A stretch of 64,000 nucleotides of DNA from contig NZ_JAUZQF010000030.1 of NCBI RefSeq assembly GCF_030718205.1, forward strand, positions 62,001-126,000, written 5' to 3'. Source of the stretch: Nonomuraea turcica. GTDB taxonomy: Bacteria; Actinomycetota; Actinomycetes; Streptosporangiales; Streptosporangiaceae. The position numbers and the translations under genes were made by a program. Each line of letters opens with the position of its first letter. The stretch's first letter is position 1. Shown here one piece after another: positions 47,879 to 57,333 of this stretch. The notes under the pieces are model-generated. The model was not told the DNA's origin and did no database searches. It saw only the letters and a program-made list of their open reading frames with translations.

Positions 47879-49083
47879 CCCCGATCCCAGGTGACGGGCA
47901 GGCTGTGCACGCCGTAGACCTGCGAGGGGTCGGTGCGCAGCGACAGCTCTTCAGCCGGTACGGCGAGCCGCAGCGTCGGGAAGCGGATGAGCAGCGCGGG
48001 AAACGCGACACGCATCTCGATGCGGGCAAGCTGCTGACCGAGGCACTGATGGACGCCGTGGCCGAAGGCCAGATGCCCGGCGGCCGAGCGGCGCAGATCG
48101 AGCACGTCGGGGTCGGAGAACCTGGCCGGGTCCCTGTTGGCGGCGTTGATCGCGATGACGACCGTGTCGCCCGCCTTGAGCTGCCTGCCGCCGAGCTCCA
48201 CGTCCTCCAGCACGCCGCGCATACCGGTGGCGGCGACGGACAGGTAACGCAGCAGCTCCTCCACGGCGCCGACGGCCAGGTCGGGGTCGCCGCGCAGGGC
48301 GGCGAGCTGGGCCGGGTTGCGCAGCAGGGCGAAGGTGCCGAGCGCGAGCATGTTGGCAGTGGTGTCGAGCCCGGCGCCGAGCAGGAACGCGGCCACGCCG
48401 CCGAGCTCCTCGTCGGTCAGGCCGCCGCCGGTGGCCAGGTCGCTGAGCAGGTCGTCGGTCGGCTTGGCCCGCTTGGCGAGCGCGAGCTCCCGCAGGTAGG
48501 TGCCGAGCTCGACGAAGGCGGCGTACTGCGCCTCAGCGGTCCCGGCGTCCGGCAGGGCCCGGGTGGAGCTCTGGAACTGGTCGCGGTCCTCGTACGGCAC
48601 GCCGAGCAGCTCACAGATCATCAGCGCTGGAACCGGCTGCGTGAAGACCTCGACGAGGTCGGCGGGCGGCCCCTGCCGCTCCATCGCGTCGAGCCGCTCA
48701 CGGGTAATCTCGGTGACCCGCTCGGTGAGCAGGTTCATCCTGCGGACGGTGAACTTGCCCGCCAGCAGCTTGCGGAAGCGGGTGTGCTGGGGTGCGTCCA
48801 TGCCGGTCAGGTCGCCGGCGGGGGCGGGAGGCAGGTGCCCGCCCGCCAGGGGGTGGTAGTGGGTTTCGTAGCGGGAGCTGAAGCGTGGGTCGGCGAGGAT
48901 CTGGCGGACCAGGTCGTATCCGGTGACGATCCAGATGCCGGGGGCGCCCTCGGGTGCGGCCAGGCGGGCGATCGGCTGCTCTGCGCGCAGGGCGGTGAGC
49001 GAAGGGGCGGGATCGAAGGGGCACGCGGGTGCGCGGTCCAGGGACACAGTGACCGGCTCCACGCGATAGTTCGCGTTCGACAT
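47875..49083 (-). CDS. Cytochrome P450
   Basis: 402 residues, a bacterial class I P450. The I-helix has AAFLLGAGLDTTANML (Thr pair for oxygen activation), the ExxR motif is EELLRY, and the heme loop FGHGVHQCLGQQLAR has the axial Cys at about 347. It is similar to CYP105/107-type drug- and macrolide-modifying enzymes. First gene of the operon P450-ATPase-permease-membrane protein, with the GbsR-type regulator divergent. No ferredoxin gene is adjacent, so an electron donor must come from elsewhere. Confidence 0.92.
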   Translation of the reverse strand: MSNANYRVEPVTVSLDRAPACPFDPAPSLTALRAEQPIARLAAPEGAPGIWIVTGYDLVRQILADPRFSSRYETHYHPLAGGHLPPAPAGDLTGMDAPQHTRFRKLLAGKFTVRRMNLLTERVTEITRERLDAMERQGPPADLVEVFTQPVPALMICELLGVPYEDRDQFQSSTRALPDAGTAEAQYAAFVELGTYLRELALAKRAKPTDDLLSDLATGGGLTDEELGGVAAFLLGAGLDTTANMLALGTFALLRNPAQLAALRGDPDLAVGAVEELLRYLSVAATGMRGVLEDVELGGRQLKAGDTVVIAINAANRDPARFSDPDVLDLRRSAAGHLAFGHGVHQCLGQQLARIEMRVAFPALLIRFPTLRLAVPAEELSLRTDPSQVYGVHSLPVTWDRG

Positions 49084-49086
49084 GAT

Positions 49087-49106
49087 TGAAAGCTACGTTG
49101 CTTTCA
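49087..49106. promoter_or_regulatory. Inverted repeat at the P450 start
   Basis: TGAAAGC-TACGTT-GCTTTCA, with perfect 7-bp arms, begins three bases upstream of the P450 ATG and contains TACGTTGC, shared with the larger palindrome at 49182-49200. It could be an operator or an mRNA hairpin over the ribosome site, which is otherwise not obvious. Confidence 0.5.
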
Positions 49107-49181
49107 GAAATTCCGTCAATCAATCGATATGTTTACATGCAGGTCAAAGCCAATAAATTGATGCGTTGGCGCTGAGACTGA

Positions 49182-49200
49182 ATGCAACGATACGTTGCAT
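49182..49200. promoter_or_regulatory. Operator candidate for the GbsR-type regulator
   Basis: ATGCAACG-ATA-CGTTGCAT, perfect 8-bp arms with a 3-bp centre, lies 29 bp upstream of the regulator ATG and about 100 bp from the P450 start. It shares TACGTTGC with the second repeat. Divergent genes with paired operators suggest repression of both. Confidence 0.65.
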
Positions 49201-49229
49201 TGTGTGGCGCCGAACGCAATACTGGTGTC

Positions 49230-49913
49230 ATGCCAGACGGAAGGTTGACCCGGCAGGACCGCCAGCGCATCGCGGCCGGCCTCGCCGAAGGCCGCTCCTA
49301 CGCCGAGATCGCCAGGCGACTGGACCGGCCGACCTCGACGATCAGCCGTGAGGTCGGCCGCAACGGCGGCCCCAGCGACTACCGCCCCGAGCGGGCGCAC
49401 CAGGCGACAGCGCGGCGGGCGCGGCGCGGCACCCCGGCACGTTCGCCCGAGGCCGGACCCCAGGACCGCAAGCTCTTCGAGGTGGAAGAGGGAGCCGTCG
49501 AGATGGCGATCGGGATGGGCCTGCCGAAAATGGTGGCGCGCGTGCTCATCGGCCTGTGGCTGAGCGAGGACGGCAGGCTCACCGCGGCCGAGCTGTCGCG
49601 CGGACTGAACGTCAGTCCCGCCTCGATCTCCATGGCGGTGGGCTACCTGACCCAACAGGGGTTGATCAGGCGCGAACGTGATCCGCAGCGGCGGCACGAC
49701 ATCTACGTGGTCGACGACGACGCCTGGTACCACTCGACGGCGATCAGCGCCCGGCAGACGCTCGCGGCGGCGGAGATCACGAAGGCGGCGGGGCAGACGC
49801 TCGGGCTCGACACGCCCGTGGGACGCCGCCTGGCCAGGGGCGGTGCGTTCCTGGAGCGGATCAGCCTGGACGCTCTGGCGTCGGCCGAACGCTGGCGCGA
49901 CCTCCCGCCGTGA
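49230..49913 (+). CDS. GbsR/MarR-type regulator with N-terminal IS30-like HTH
   Basis: 227 residues. An N-terminal HTH_38 of the kind found in IS30 transposases (LTRQDRQRIAAGLAEGRSY, AEIARRLDRPTSTISREVGR) is followed by a GbsR/MarR winged helix (MVARVLIGLWLSEDGRL, ELSRGLNVSPASISMAVGYL). There is no transposase catalytic domain. Two DNA-binding domains in one chain suggest it binds a composite site. ATG 49230 is used; the frame runs back to 49182 through the palindrome. It likely controls the divergent P450/exporter operon. Confidence 0.85.
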   Translation: MPDGRLTRQDRQRIAAGLAEGRSYAEIARRLDRPTSTISREVGRNGGPSDYRPERAHQATARRARRGTPARSPEAGPQDRKLFEVEEGAVEMAIGMGLPKMVARVLIGLWLSEDGRLTAAELSRGLNVSPASISMAVGYLTQQGLIRRERDPQRRHDIYVVDDDAWYHSTAISARQTLAAAEITKAAGQTLGLDTPVGRRLARGGAFLERISLDALASAERWRDLPP

Positions 49914-50239
49914 TCAGACCGCAGGAATTGTGCCCCCGATTTCAAGTGCTGGCCCGCTCAACGCCCACGAGGCCCTGTTCGACCCGCGTAACGAAACTCC
50001 CGCTCCCAGCGCCACGCCGGCGGCACCACGGAACGAAACTCCGTGCGCATCTGACTACGACGCGATCGTGACCTACTCCGGGCTGCCCGGCTGCGCGACA
50101 TCCCCGCTCAGCGCCGCTCGCTTGGCGACGTCCAGCCGTACCTCGCCGTCGGGGGCTGGACGTGCTGCCGGAAGGGCGGCGTCAGCCCGCGCTGGAATCT
50201 CGTGGCGCCGGTTCGCGGTAGATGTCGCCGGCTGGTCGA
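49914..50239. other. 326-bp stretch without a recognisable gene
   Basis: No ORF with family motifs. AACGAAACTCC occurs at about 49989 and again near 50033. The right-hand part is antisense to the tail of the MFS fragment frame, which has lost homology there. Confidence 0.4.
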
Positions 50240-50456
50240 GCAGGTCCTGTGTGCTGACCTCGGGGACCGCTCTCCCTGTTCGCAAGGCCAGTGGCGTCAC
50301 GGCGATCGCCGCGGCGAGCGGGAACAGTGCGGCGGTGCCGAAGCCCGCGGCGTAGCCGAGGCTCGCGATGAGCGTGCCCATCGCGGGTGGGGTGGCCGAG
50401 GAGGCGAGGTTCTGCACGATCGTCTGGACCGACATGGGTAAGCCGTTACCGGACGT
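50240..50456 (-). pseudogene. MFS transporter, internal/3' fragment
   Basis: On the minus strand about 70 codons (GNGLPMSVQTIVQNLASSATP, AMGTLIASLGYAAGFGTAAL, FPLAAAIAVTPLALRTG) match the last two membrane helices of an MFS exporter. Helices 1-10 are missing. It abuts, head to head, the recombinase fragment on the other strand. Confidence 0.5.
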
Positions 50457-50458
50457 GT

Positions 50459-50659
50459 CACCAACCGCCAACGCCTGAGCAGGTCGGGCACGCCCACGCC
50501 ATGCTCACCCAGCCCGACGCGACGGTCTCCTCGATCGCTCGGCTACTGGGCGTCAGCCGCTCCACGATCTATAAGTATCTGCCTGAGCTCAAGCCCGACG
50601 GTCCTGCGGCCATCGAGATCCCGATTGCACGGGCCGAGCTGGAAGCCCCTGGTGGGTGA
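50459..50659 (+). pseudogene. Serine recombinase/resolvase, C-terminal HTH fragment
   Basis: About 55 codons (PTPEQVGHAHAMLTQPDATV, SSIARLLGVSRSTIYKYLPEL) are the HTH_7 end of resolvase-type recombinases, as encoded by Tn3-like elements. The catalytic-serine domain is absent. It may be the resolvase partner of the Tn3-type remnant at 60972-63080, moved apart, but this cannot be shown here. Confidence 0.6.
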
Positions 50660-50789
50660 TGATTGAGCGGTACCGCCCTGGCCGCCCGTGAGGTCATGGT
50701 CGCCTTGGGCATCCCGACATCGGTAAGGTCCACGAGGTCGGCCGGCGCCAGGTGCGGGGTGCGGGGTGCGGTGCGCAGTGTGTCGGCGA

Positions 50790-51740
50790 TCAGTCGGTTG
50801 TCTCGGCCGATTCGTGGTCGTTGGTCGAAGCGTGCTTGTCGATGGCGTCGTGGGTTGCGGCCCAGCTGGCCAGGAGGTTCAGGGCGTCCTGGGTGGGTGA
50901 GGCGGGTTCGGCGGTGTAGGTGAGGAGGAACTGGCTGGGGTCGGCGCCCAATGGGAAGGTCTCGAACGGCAGGTCGAGGTCGCCGACGACCGGGTGGTGG
51001 AGGAGCTTCACGCCGGTGGTGTGGATCCGGACGTTGTGGGCTGCCCAGCGGCGACGGAAATGCTCGCTGCGGGTGGACAGCTCGCCGATCAGGTCTGTGA
51101 GTCGCCTGTCGTACAGGTCGCGGCCAGCTTCGGCGCGGAGCATGGCGACGGTGTCGTTGGCAACCTGGTCCCAGTCGCGGAAGAACTCAGTCGCCTGCGG
51201 GTCGAGGAAGACGAACCGGGCGTTGTTTGGCGGCCGTACCGGGTCGGCGTAGACCGGGGAGAACAAGGCGCGCCCGAGAGGGTTAGTGGCCAGGATGTCC
51301 CCGCGTCCGTTGAGGATGAACGCGGGTGTGCCGGTCATGGAGTTCAGGACGCGCTGCACCGGTGGGCGGACGCGTTGCTGGACCGGGCGGCGGCGTGGTG
51401 GGCGGGTCGTGCCGGCACCGCGCAGGAGGTCGAGCAGGTGGATTCGTTCGGCCTCGTCGAGCTGGAGCGCTTGGGCGATGCCCTCGATGATGCTCTCGGA
51501 GACGCCGGTGGCGTCGCCGCGTTCCAGCCGGGTGTAGTACTCGCTGGAGATGCCCGCGAGCAGGGCCACTTCCTCGCGGCGCAGCCCGGTGACCCGCCGG
51601 CGCTCTCCGCCGTAGGCGGGCAGTCCGGCCTGTTCGGGGGTGACCTTGGCCCGTCGCGTGCCCAGGAATTCCCGGATCTCGGCCCGGAAATCACCACGAA
51701 AGTCGCGATTAGTGCCATAAGGGTTGTTTCTGCTCGCCAT
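50790..51740 (-). CDS. XRE-family regulator with MmyB-like ligand domain (second copy)
   Basis: 316 residues, same plan as the protein at 19668: REFLGTRRAKVTPEQAGLP, RRVTGLRREEVALLAGISSEYY and RLERGDATGVS, then the MmyB domain (AFILNGRGDILATNPLGRALF, HPVVGDLDLPFETF). ATG 51740 gives the conserved start. It is divergent from the ester cyclase at 51953, and the 93-bp repeat that precedes both the ester cyclase and the SDR is a good candidate for its binding region. Confidence 0.88.
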   Translation of the reverse strand: MASRNNPYGTNRDFRGDFRAEIREFLGTRRAKVTPEQAGLPAYGGERRRVTGLRREEVALLAGISSEYYTRLERGDATGVSESIIEGIAQALQLDEAERIHLLDLLRGAGTTRPPRRRPVQQRVRPPVQRVLNSMTGTPAFILNGRGDILATNPLGRALFSPVYADPVRPPNNARFVFLDPQATEFFRDWDQVANDTVAMLRAEAGRDLYDRRLTDLIGELSTRSEHFRRRWAAHNVRIHTTGVKLLHHPVVGDLDLPFETFPLGADPSQFLLTYTAEPASPTQDALNLLASWAATHDAIDKHASTNDHESAETTD

Positions 51741-51829
51741 GTGCTCCACTCTACGAGCGCTTCCTTCTGCCCGGGGGTCCCTCTCAGTGACCCCCTCATC
51801 AGTGACTCCCACACTCCCGTGACAACGGG

Positions 51830-51922
51830 TTTTGTTGGTAGCCGCACCGCCCCACGGTGGTGTGAATGGGCCGGATACGGCGCTTGTGCCACCGGTTTCC
51901 AGTCCTCTGCGGCGCCGTCGGC
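51830..51922 (+). repeat. Duplicated upstream region, copy A
   Basis: About 93 bp, starting at TTTTGTTGGTAG and ending at CTCTGCGGCGCCGTCGGC, recur at 52658-52751 with roughly 80% identity. An identical core, GGGCCGGATACGGCGCTTGT, is shared. Copy A ends 30 bp before the ester cyclase ATG and lies between it and the divergent MmyB gene. It looks like a shared promoter/operator module. Confidence 0.8.
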
Positions 51923-51952
51923 GTCGCGATCCTCGGAATAAAAGGACAAATC

Positions 51953-52531
51953 ATGCGTCGATACACCAAGCCGGCTGTCGTCGTCACGGCGCTGGGTGCG
52001 CTCAGCCTCGCGGTCTTCGGATCGGGTGCCGCGGACGCGGCCAGCACGGTCGGCGGCAACACCGGCTCCGGGCCGTCGCCTCGCATCACGGCGGAATCCG
52101 CCTCGTGGCACCACGGGATCTCCCAGGTGAACAAGCGCATCATGCAGCGCTACAGCAGTGAGTTCCTGCCCGGTCGCGATCCCGCTCTGGCGAGAAAGTT
52201 CGTCAGCCCGGACATCGTCGTGCACTTCGGCGGCCAGACGTGGCAGGGCTGGGACATCTATCTCGGCATCGTCGCCGCGAACCTGAAGGCCTTCCCCGAC
52301 CTCAAATGGACGGTGGAGGATATGCGGGCCGAGGGTGACACCGTGGCCATCCGCTACAGCATGACCGGCACCCACAAGGGACCCTTCGCCGGTGTTGAGG
52401 CGACCGGCAAGGCCATCCGCTCGGAGAGCATGACGTTCTACCGCTTGTCCCACGGCAAGATCGTCGAGGAGCGAGCCCAGCTCGACATGCTCGGCATCCT
52501 CCGGCAGATGGGCGCCATACCCGCCGCATAA
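51953..52531 (+). CDS. Secreted SnoaL-like ester cyclase
   Basis: 192 residues. Signal peptide (RRYTKPAVVVTALGALSLA, cleavage near AADA) and a SnoaL/NTF2-like domain: VSPDIVVHFGGQTWQGWD, FPDLKWTVEDMRAEGDTVAIR, SESMTFYRLSHGKIVEERAQL. SnoaL proteins include polyketide cyclases, but many small ones have unknown roles. The ATG at 51953 follows AAAGGAC. It lies in the second MmyB module and is followed by a hairpin. Confidence 0.8.
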   Translation: MRRYTKPAVVVTALGALSLAVFGSGAADAASTVGGNTGSGPSPRITAESASWHHGISQVNKRIMQRYSSEFLPGRDPALARKFVSPDIVVHFGGQTWQGWDIYLGIVAANLKAFPDLKWTVEDMRAEGDTVAIRYSMTGTHKGPFAGVEATGKAIRSESMTFYRLSHGKIVEERAQLDMLGILRQMGAIPAA

Positions 52532-52533
52532 CA

Positions 52534-52552
52534 GCGAAGCCCTGCGCTTCGC
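52534..52552 (+). terminator. Hairpin after the ester cyclase
   Basis: GCGAAGC-CCTGC-GCTTCGC, perfect 7-bp stem with a 5-nt loop, begins three bases after the stop codon. No T-run follows. It probably ends the single-gene transcript before the second copy of the duplicated promoter region. Confidence 0.6.
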
Positions 52553-52657
52553 CCTCCTGCGACGCGTCCGTCCGTGCTCCCGAGGCCGCCAACCTGCTCG
52601 CAGGATGGCCCGCCGGCGGAGAGTTCATCGAGGGTGAAGGGCGACGACTCTGGAAGT

Positions 52658-52751
52658 TTTTGTTGGTAGTGCGCCGCCCCGCGGCGATGGGAACGGGCCG
52701 GATACGGCGCTTGTTGCCGCTGGTTTCCAGGCCCTCTGCGGCGCCGTCGGC
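52658..52751 (+). repeat. Duplicated upstream region, copy B
   Basis: Second copy of the region at 51830-51922. It ends about 57 bp before the SDR gene at 52809. The order of blocks (TGTTGGTAG, GGGCCGGATACGGCGCTTGT, GGTTTCCAG, CTCTGCGGCGCCGTCGGC) is kept with similar spacing, while sequence on both sides differs, so selection or a recent duplication of a regulatory unit is likely. Confidence 0.8.
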
Positions 52752-52808
52752 CGCTGTGATCATCGAAATCACCCAGGTGCCCGATCAGGGCACCTAAAAG
52801 GAAATCTC

Positions 52809-53654
52809 ATGAGCAAGGTCATTTTTGTCACGGGTGCCGGACGCGGTCTCGGCACGGACATCGCCCGCGAGGCCCTCGCCGCGGGCCACCAGGTCGTCGC
52901 CACCGGCCGCCGTCCCGAACAGGTCGAGAAGACCCTGGGCGGGCCGCAGGACAACTTGCTGGTCACCAAGCTGGACGTCACCAGCCTCGAGGACGCCCAG
53001 GCCGCCGCGCAGGCCGCAGTCGACCGTTTCGGCCGCATCGACGTCCTCATCAACAACGCCGGGAACCTGTTCACCGGCTACTTCGAGGAGATCTCGCCCG
53101 CACAGATGCGCCAGCAGTTTGAGACCAACCTCTTCGGCCCGATGAACGTCACCCGCGCCGTCCTGCCTCTCATGCGCCGACAGCGCGCCGGCCACGTCAT
53201 CACCATCACCTCGACCGCCGGACTGGTCGGCATGGAATTCACCTCCGCCTACGCCGCCTCGAAGTTCGCAGAAGAGGGCTGGATGGAGTCCCTTCGCTAC
53301 GACGTCGAGCCGTACAACATCCACACCACGGTCGTGGAGCCCGGCTACTTCCGCACCGAACTCCTCGGGGACGGCTCCACCACCTGGCCCGAGCTGTCCA
53401 TCGACGACTACGCCCCGCGCACCGCCCCGAGGATCGAGGGCATGAAGAGCATGAACGGCCGGCAGCCCGGCGACCCCGCCAAACTCGCCCGCGCCCTGCT
53501 CACCATCGCCAACCAAGACAAGCCCCTGCAGCGCTTCGTCGCCGGCGCGGACGCCATCGAGGCCGCCCAGACCAAAGCGAAGGAACTCCTCGCCGAGGCC
53601 GAGGCCTCACGCGAGCTGGGCGGCAGCCTGGCCCACGACGACACCCACGCCTGA
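52809..53654 (+). CDS. SDR family oxidoreductase
   Basis: 281 residues: [17 protein letters not shown] cofactor loop, [25 protein letters not shown] with the catalytic Ser, [15 protein letters not shown] with Tyr/Lys, and EPGYFRTEL. The C-terminal extension is that of the 'SDR with Rossmann fold, retinol-dehydrogenase-like' group. AAAGGAAATC precedes the ATG. It is driven from copy B of the duplicated region and so is probably under the MmyB regulator. Confidence 0.9.
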   Translation: MSKVIFVTGAGRGLGTDIAREALAAGHQVVATGRRPEQVEKTLGGPQDNLLVTKLDVTSLEDAQAAAQAAVDRFGRIDVLINNAGNLFTGYFEEISPAQMRQQFETNLFGPMNVTRAVLPLMRRQRAGHVITITSTAGLVGMEFTSAYAASKFAEEGWMESLRYDVEPYNIHTTVVEPGYFRTELLGDGSTTWPELSIDDYAPRTAPRIEGMKSMNGRQPGDPAKLARALLTIANQDKPLQRFVAGADAIEAAQTKAKELLAEAEASRELGGSLAHDDTHA

Positions 53655-53722
53655 GCAACACGCCCCGCACCCCGGCCGATGCGGAAGCCAGGTGCATCTT
53701 CGACAGCATGGAGGCAGGCAAC

Positions 53723-54205
53723 ATGCCACTCAAAGGCGAGTACGAGCCGAGCACGGCGCAGTTTGTACGTGACCAGGTGGAGCTGTACGAAAGCTCCGGC
53801 GGTACGCAAGGAACGACGCTGAGCATCCTGGTCGTACGTCCGGAAGACGAGAAGCTACGGGACCTGCCTGTCGTCATCCTGACCACCCTGGGCGCCAAAA
53901 GCGGCAAGATCCGCAAGTCCCCGCTCATGCGGGTGGAGCACGACGGCTCCTACGCCGTGGTCGCCTCCGCGGGAGGAGCCCCCACACACCCGGTCTGGTA
54001 CCACAACGTGGTGGCCGACCCCCGGGTGGAGCTTCAGGACGGCCCGGTGCGCCAGGACATGCTGGCACGCGAGGTGACCGGGGACGAGAAGGCCGTGTGG
54101 TGGGCTCGAGCCGTCGAGGCGTTCCCGGACTATGCCGAATACCAGAAAAACACGGACCGCCAGATCCCGCTCTTCGTTCTGGAGCCGGCGGCCGAGGAGC
54201 ACTGA
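53723..54205 (+). CDS. Nitroreductase-family deazaflavin-dependent oxidoreductase (Ddn-like)
   Basis: 160 residues of split-barrel fold: [41 protein letters not shown] (F420 phosphate-binding), [20 protein letters not shown] and an [14 protein letters not shown] end. This is the Ddn family that uses reduced F420, supporting an actinobacterial origin. The ATG at 53723 with GGAGG eight bases upstream is preferred to the ATG at 53708. It follows the SDR by 68 bp and may share its transcript. Confidence 0.88.
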   Translation: MPLKGEYEPSTAQFVRDQVELYESSGGTQGTTLSILVVRPEDEKLRDLPVVILTTLGAKSGKIRKSPLMRVEHDGSYAVVASAGGAPTHPVWYHNVVADPRVELQDGPVRQDMLAREVTGDEKAVWWARAVEAFPDYAEYQKNTDRQIPLFVLEPAAEEH

Positions 54206-54411
54206 CCCCAGCTGACAGCGGCCAGTTCGAAATCCCCCACGGACGGCCAGTACACGCTCGGCTACCTGAACGAAGCCATGCGCCGGCAGCGCGGGCCACC
54301 GAAGCATGGCCCTTTAGCGGGTGGGCACCGCACTGGTCATGGCACTCACGGGCCATGACCACAGGCCATGACCGCCGACCGTGCCTGACGACCACTGACA
54401 AGGAGTACCTG

Positions 54412-55392
<981 letters not shown>

Positions 55393-55473
55393 CCGCCGGC
55401 GCCGCTGCGCTCTCGTGAAGACGCCGAGGTCACGAACGCGCGGCAGCGGTTGCAGTTCTAAGCTCCCGCCGAT

Positions 55474-55641
55474 GGAGTCGAGACCGAGATCCACCTGCTG
55501 CGCCACGCCCACGCCACCGGACTGATCAACGCCGGGGTGTCCATCGATGCTGTGTGCCGCCGCCTCGGCCACGCCACCACCTGCAGCGCATACAACTGGG
55601 TCGTCTCGGCCCGACGCCGCCGCGACCGTGTGTCTAGCTGA
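55474..55641 (+). pseudogene. Tyrosine recombinase, C-terminal fragment
   Basis: About 55 codons: VETEIHLLRHAHATGLINAG, VSIDAVCRRLGHATTCSAY. This is the HxxR...LGH motif block at the end of phage-type integrases, with the region of the final tyrosine preserved but no N-terminal domains. It ends with TGA at 55641, overlapping the end of the opposing MFS fragment. Confidence 0.65.
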
Positions 55642-56308
55642 TAAACCAGCTCAGAGGCCCTTTGGCGGCTGGTAGCACGATTGTTAACGGCTTACCCGAC
55701 ATCGCGCGGCCCGACCACGAGACGGGCACCAGCTCCGCGACGGCCGCGTAGCCGACGCCGTGCCAGCTCACCGTCGCCACGATTGCCACGATCAGCAGCC
55801 AGGGGCTCGGCCAGGCGTCCAGCGCCACGGAGGAGGCCAGCGCGGCCAGGGTGATGGTGTTGACCAGGGCGAGGCGGTGCAGTGGGCGGCCTTTGCCGGA
55901 TGAGTGGTCCGACCAGCGTCCGGCCCCGATCCGGGCGGCCGCACCGGTCAGCTGTGCCGCCGCCAGCAACGGCCCCGCCATGGTGGGTGTCCAGCTGAGG
56001 CCCCGCACCAGGTGGTCGAACGCGAAGGTGCCCACGGTGATCTGCCCGACGACCAGCAGGGCGCTAGCACCGTGCACGCGCCACACCGACGATCGTTTCC
56101 TGTACGGGGAGGCCGCGGCCGGGTCGTTGGAGCTGCCGGTCGCCCTTGGCGCCGGGGCGAGCAGCAGCACGGTCACAAGCGCGGCGGCCACGCAGATCCC
56201 CGCCGGCACCGCGAAGGCGACCCGGATGCCCCACTGCTCGGCGATCGCGGGCAACGCGACGCCGGCCACGGCCACGCCGAGGGGTTGCGAGGCCTGCCGG
56301 ATGCCCAT
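55634..56308 (-). pseudogene. MFS transporter, internal fragment
   Basis: About 224 codons on the minus strand contain membrane helices from about the fifth to the tenth (GIRQASQPLGVAVAGVALPAI, VTVLLLAPAP, GPLLAAAQLTGAAARIGAGRW, WLLIVAIVATVSWHGVGYAAV). The first ~120 residues are missing, and the C-terminus breaks off at AMSGKPLTIVLP followed by foreign residues. Too incomplete to transport. Confidence 0.65.
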
Positions 56309-56385
56309 CGGGTCCAGCCGAGATACGACCAGAACCGACCATGAGTCGATCTTGACGCCCGTTTTCGGTGCAGGCGTACGTACGG

Positions 56386-57333
56386 TCAGCGGTCAACCGT
56401 GATCAGTTTGAGGGCGTCTTCCTTGTCCTTGTCGGAGGGCAGGCTGTAGCGGCGGGTGGTCTCCAGGCGGGCGTGGCCGAGGATCTCGGCGACCAGGATG
56501 AGGTCCGTCTTGCCGCGGACCAGTGTGGTCGCGAGGGTGTGGCGCAGGACGTGCGCGGTGGTGGGGTCGTCCAGGCCGGCTGTCTGGGCGATTTTGGTGA
56601 TGATGCTGCTGGCGGCGCGGGCGGTCAGCCGTCCGCCCTTGGCGTTGAGGAACAGGGCTCGGCTGTCGCCGGTGTGGGGCCAGTTGGGGCGTTCGTCGAG
56701 CCAGAGTTGCAGCGCGGTGCGGAGCTTGGGGTGGATGTCGACTTCGCGGAACTTGTCGCCCTTGCCGTACAGGCGCAGCTTGCCCTTGCGGGCCGACAGG
56801 TGGACGTCGTCGACGTCGAGGTGGACGACCTCGCTGATGCGTGCGCCGGCGTAGCAGGGGATCAGCGCGATGCAGCGGTTGCGCGGGGACAGGTGCGCCT
56901 CGACGGCGAGCAGCCAGCGGATGTGGGCGCGCTCTTCGAGTGCGCGGGGCGCGTTCTTGGGGAGGTCTTCGCGGCCGACGATGGCCTTGCCCAGGCCGCG
57001 GCGGGTGTGAAAGTCGTCCAGGGCGGTGAGGGCGGAGTTGACGTAGACGCGGCTGCGTTTGGCGGTGCCGTCGCGCAGCAGCCACATCCGGTAGTCGCGC
57101 ACGGCCCAGTCGCGGGCCTGGCGGTCAGCCAGGGAATCGGCGGTGTAGGTGGCGGCGTGGTCGGCCAGCCAGGCCAGGAACATGCGCACGCGGGAGCGGT
57201 AGGTGCGGCGGGTCTCGGCCGACAGCGGCGCGCGTTCCAGCGCGGCGGCGTACTCGACGAGGACGGTGTCGTAGGCGGCAGGGAGCCGGGTGGGGCGAGC
57301 GCCCGCAGCCGGGCGATCACCGTCGCTCGCCAT
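56386..57333 (-). CDS. Tyrosine recombinase / integrase
   Basis: 315 residues, apparently complete. N-terminal SAM-like core-binding domain (LVEYAAALERAPLSAETRRTY), catalytic Arg in PCYAGARISEVVHL, HVLRHTLATTLV with His and Arg, and LGHARLETTRRYS with the second His and the nucleophilic Tyr. It overlaps the DUF1697 gene by 17 bp at its 5' end. No att repeat or excision gene was identified, so it may be a stranded integrase of a lost element. Confidence 0.85.
   Translation of the reverse strand: MASDGDRPAAGARPTRLPAAYDTVLVEYAAALERAPLSAETRRTYRSRVRMFLAWLADHAATYTADSLADRQARDWAVRDYRMWLLRDGTAKRSRVYVNSALTALDDFHTRRGLGKAIVGREDLPKNAPRALEERAHIRWLLAVEAHLSPRNRCIALIPCYAGARISEVVHLDVDDVHLSARKGKLRLYGKGDKFREVDIHPKLRTALQLWLDERPNWPHTGDSRALFLNAKGGRLTARAASSIITKIAQTAGLDDPTTAHVLRHTLATTLVRGKTDLILVAEILGHARLETTRRYSLPSDKDKEDALKLITVDR

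Noticed and set aside
47875-49089. Plus-strand frame of about 400 codons opposite the P450 gene
   Set aside because: The heme-binding and ExxR motifs on the minus strand identify the real gene; the plus frame is a shadow rich in Gly/Arg/Glu.
52532-52657. Possible coding remnant (EAANLLAGWPAGGEFIEGEG) between the ester cyclase and repeat copy B
   Set aside because: No start, no family match that I trust, and a hairpin occupies its beginning.
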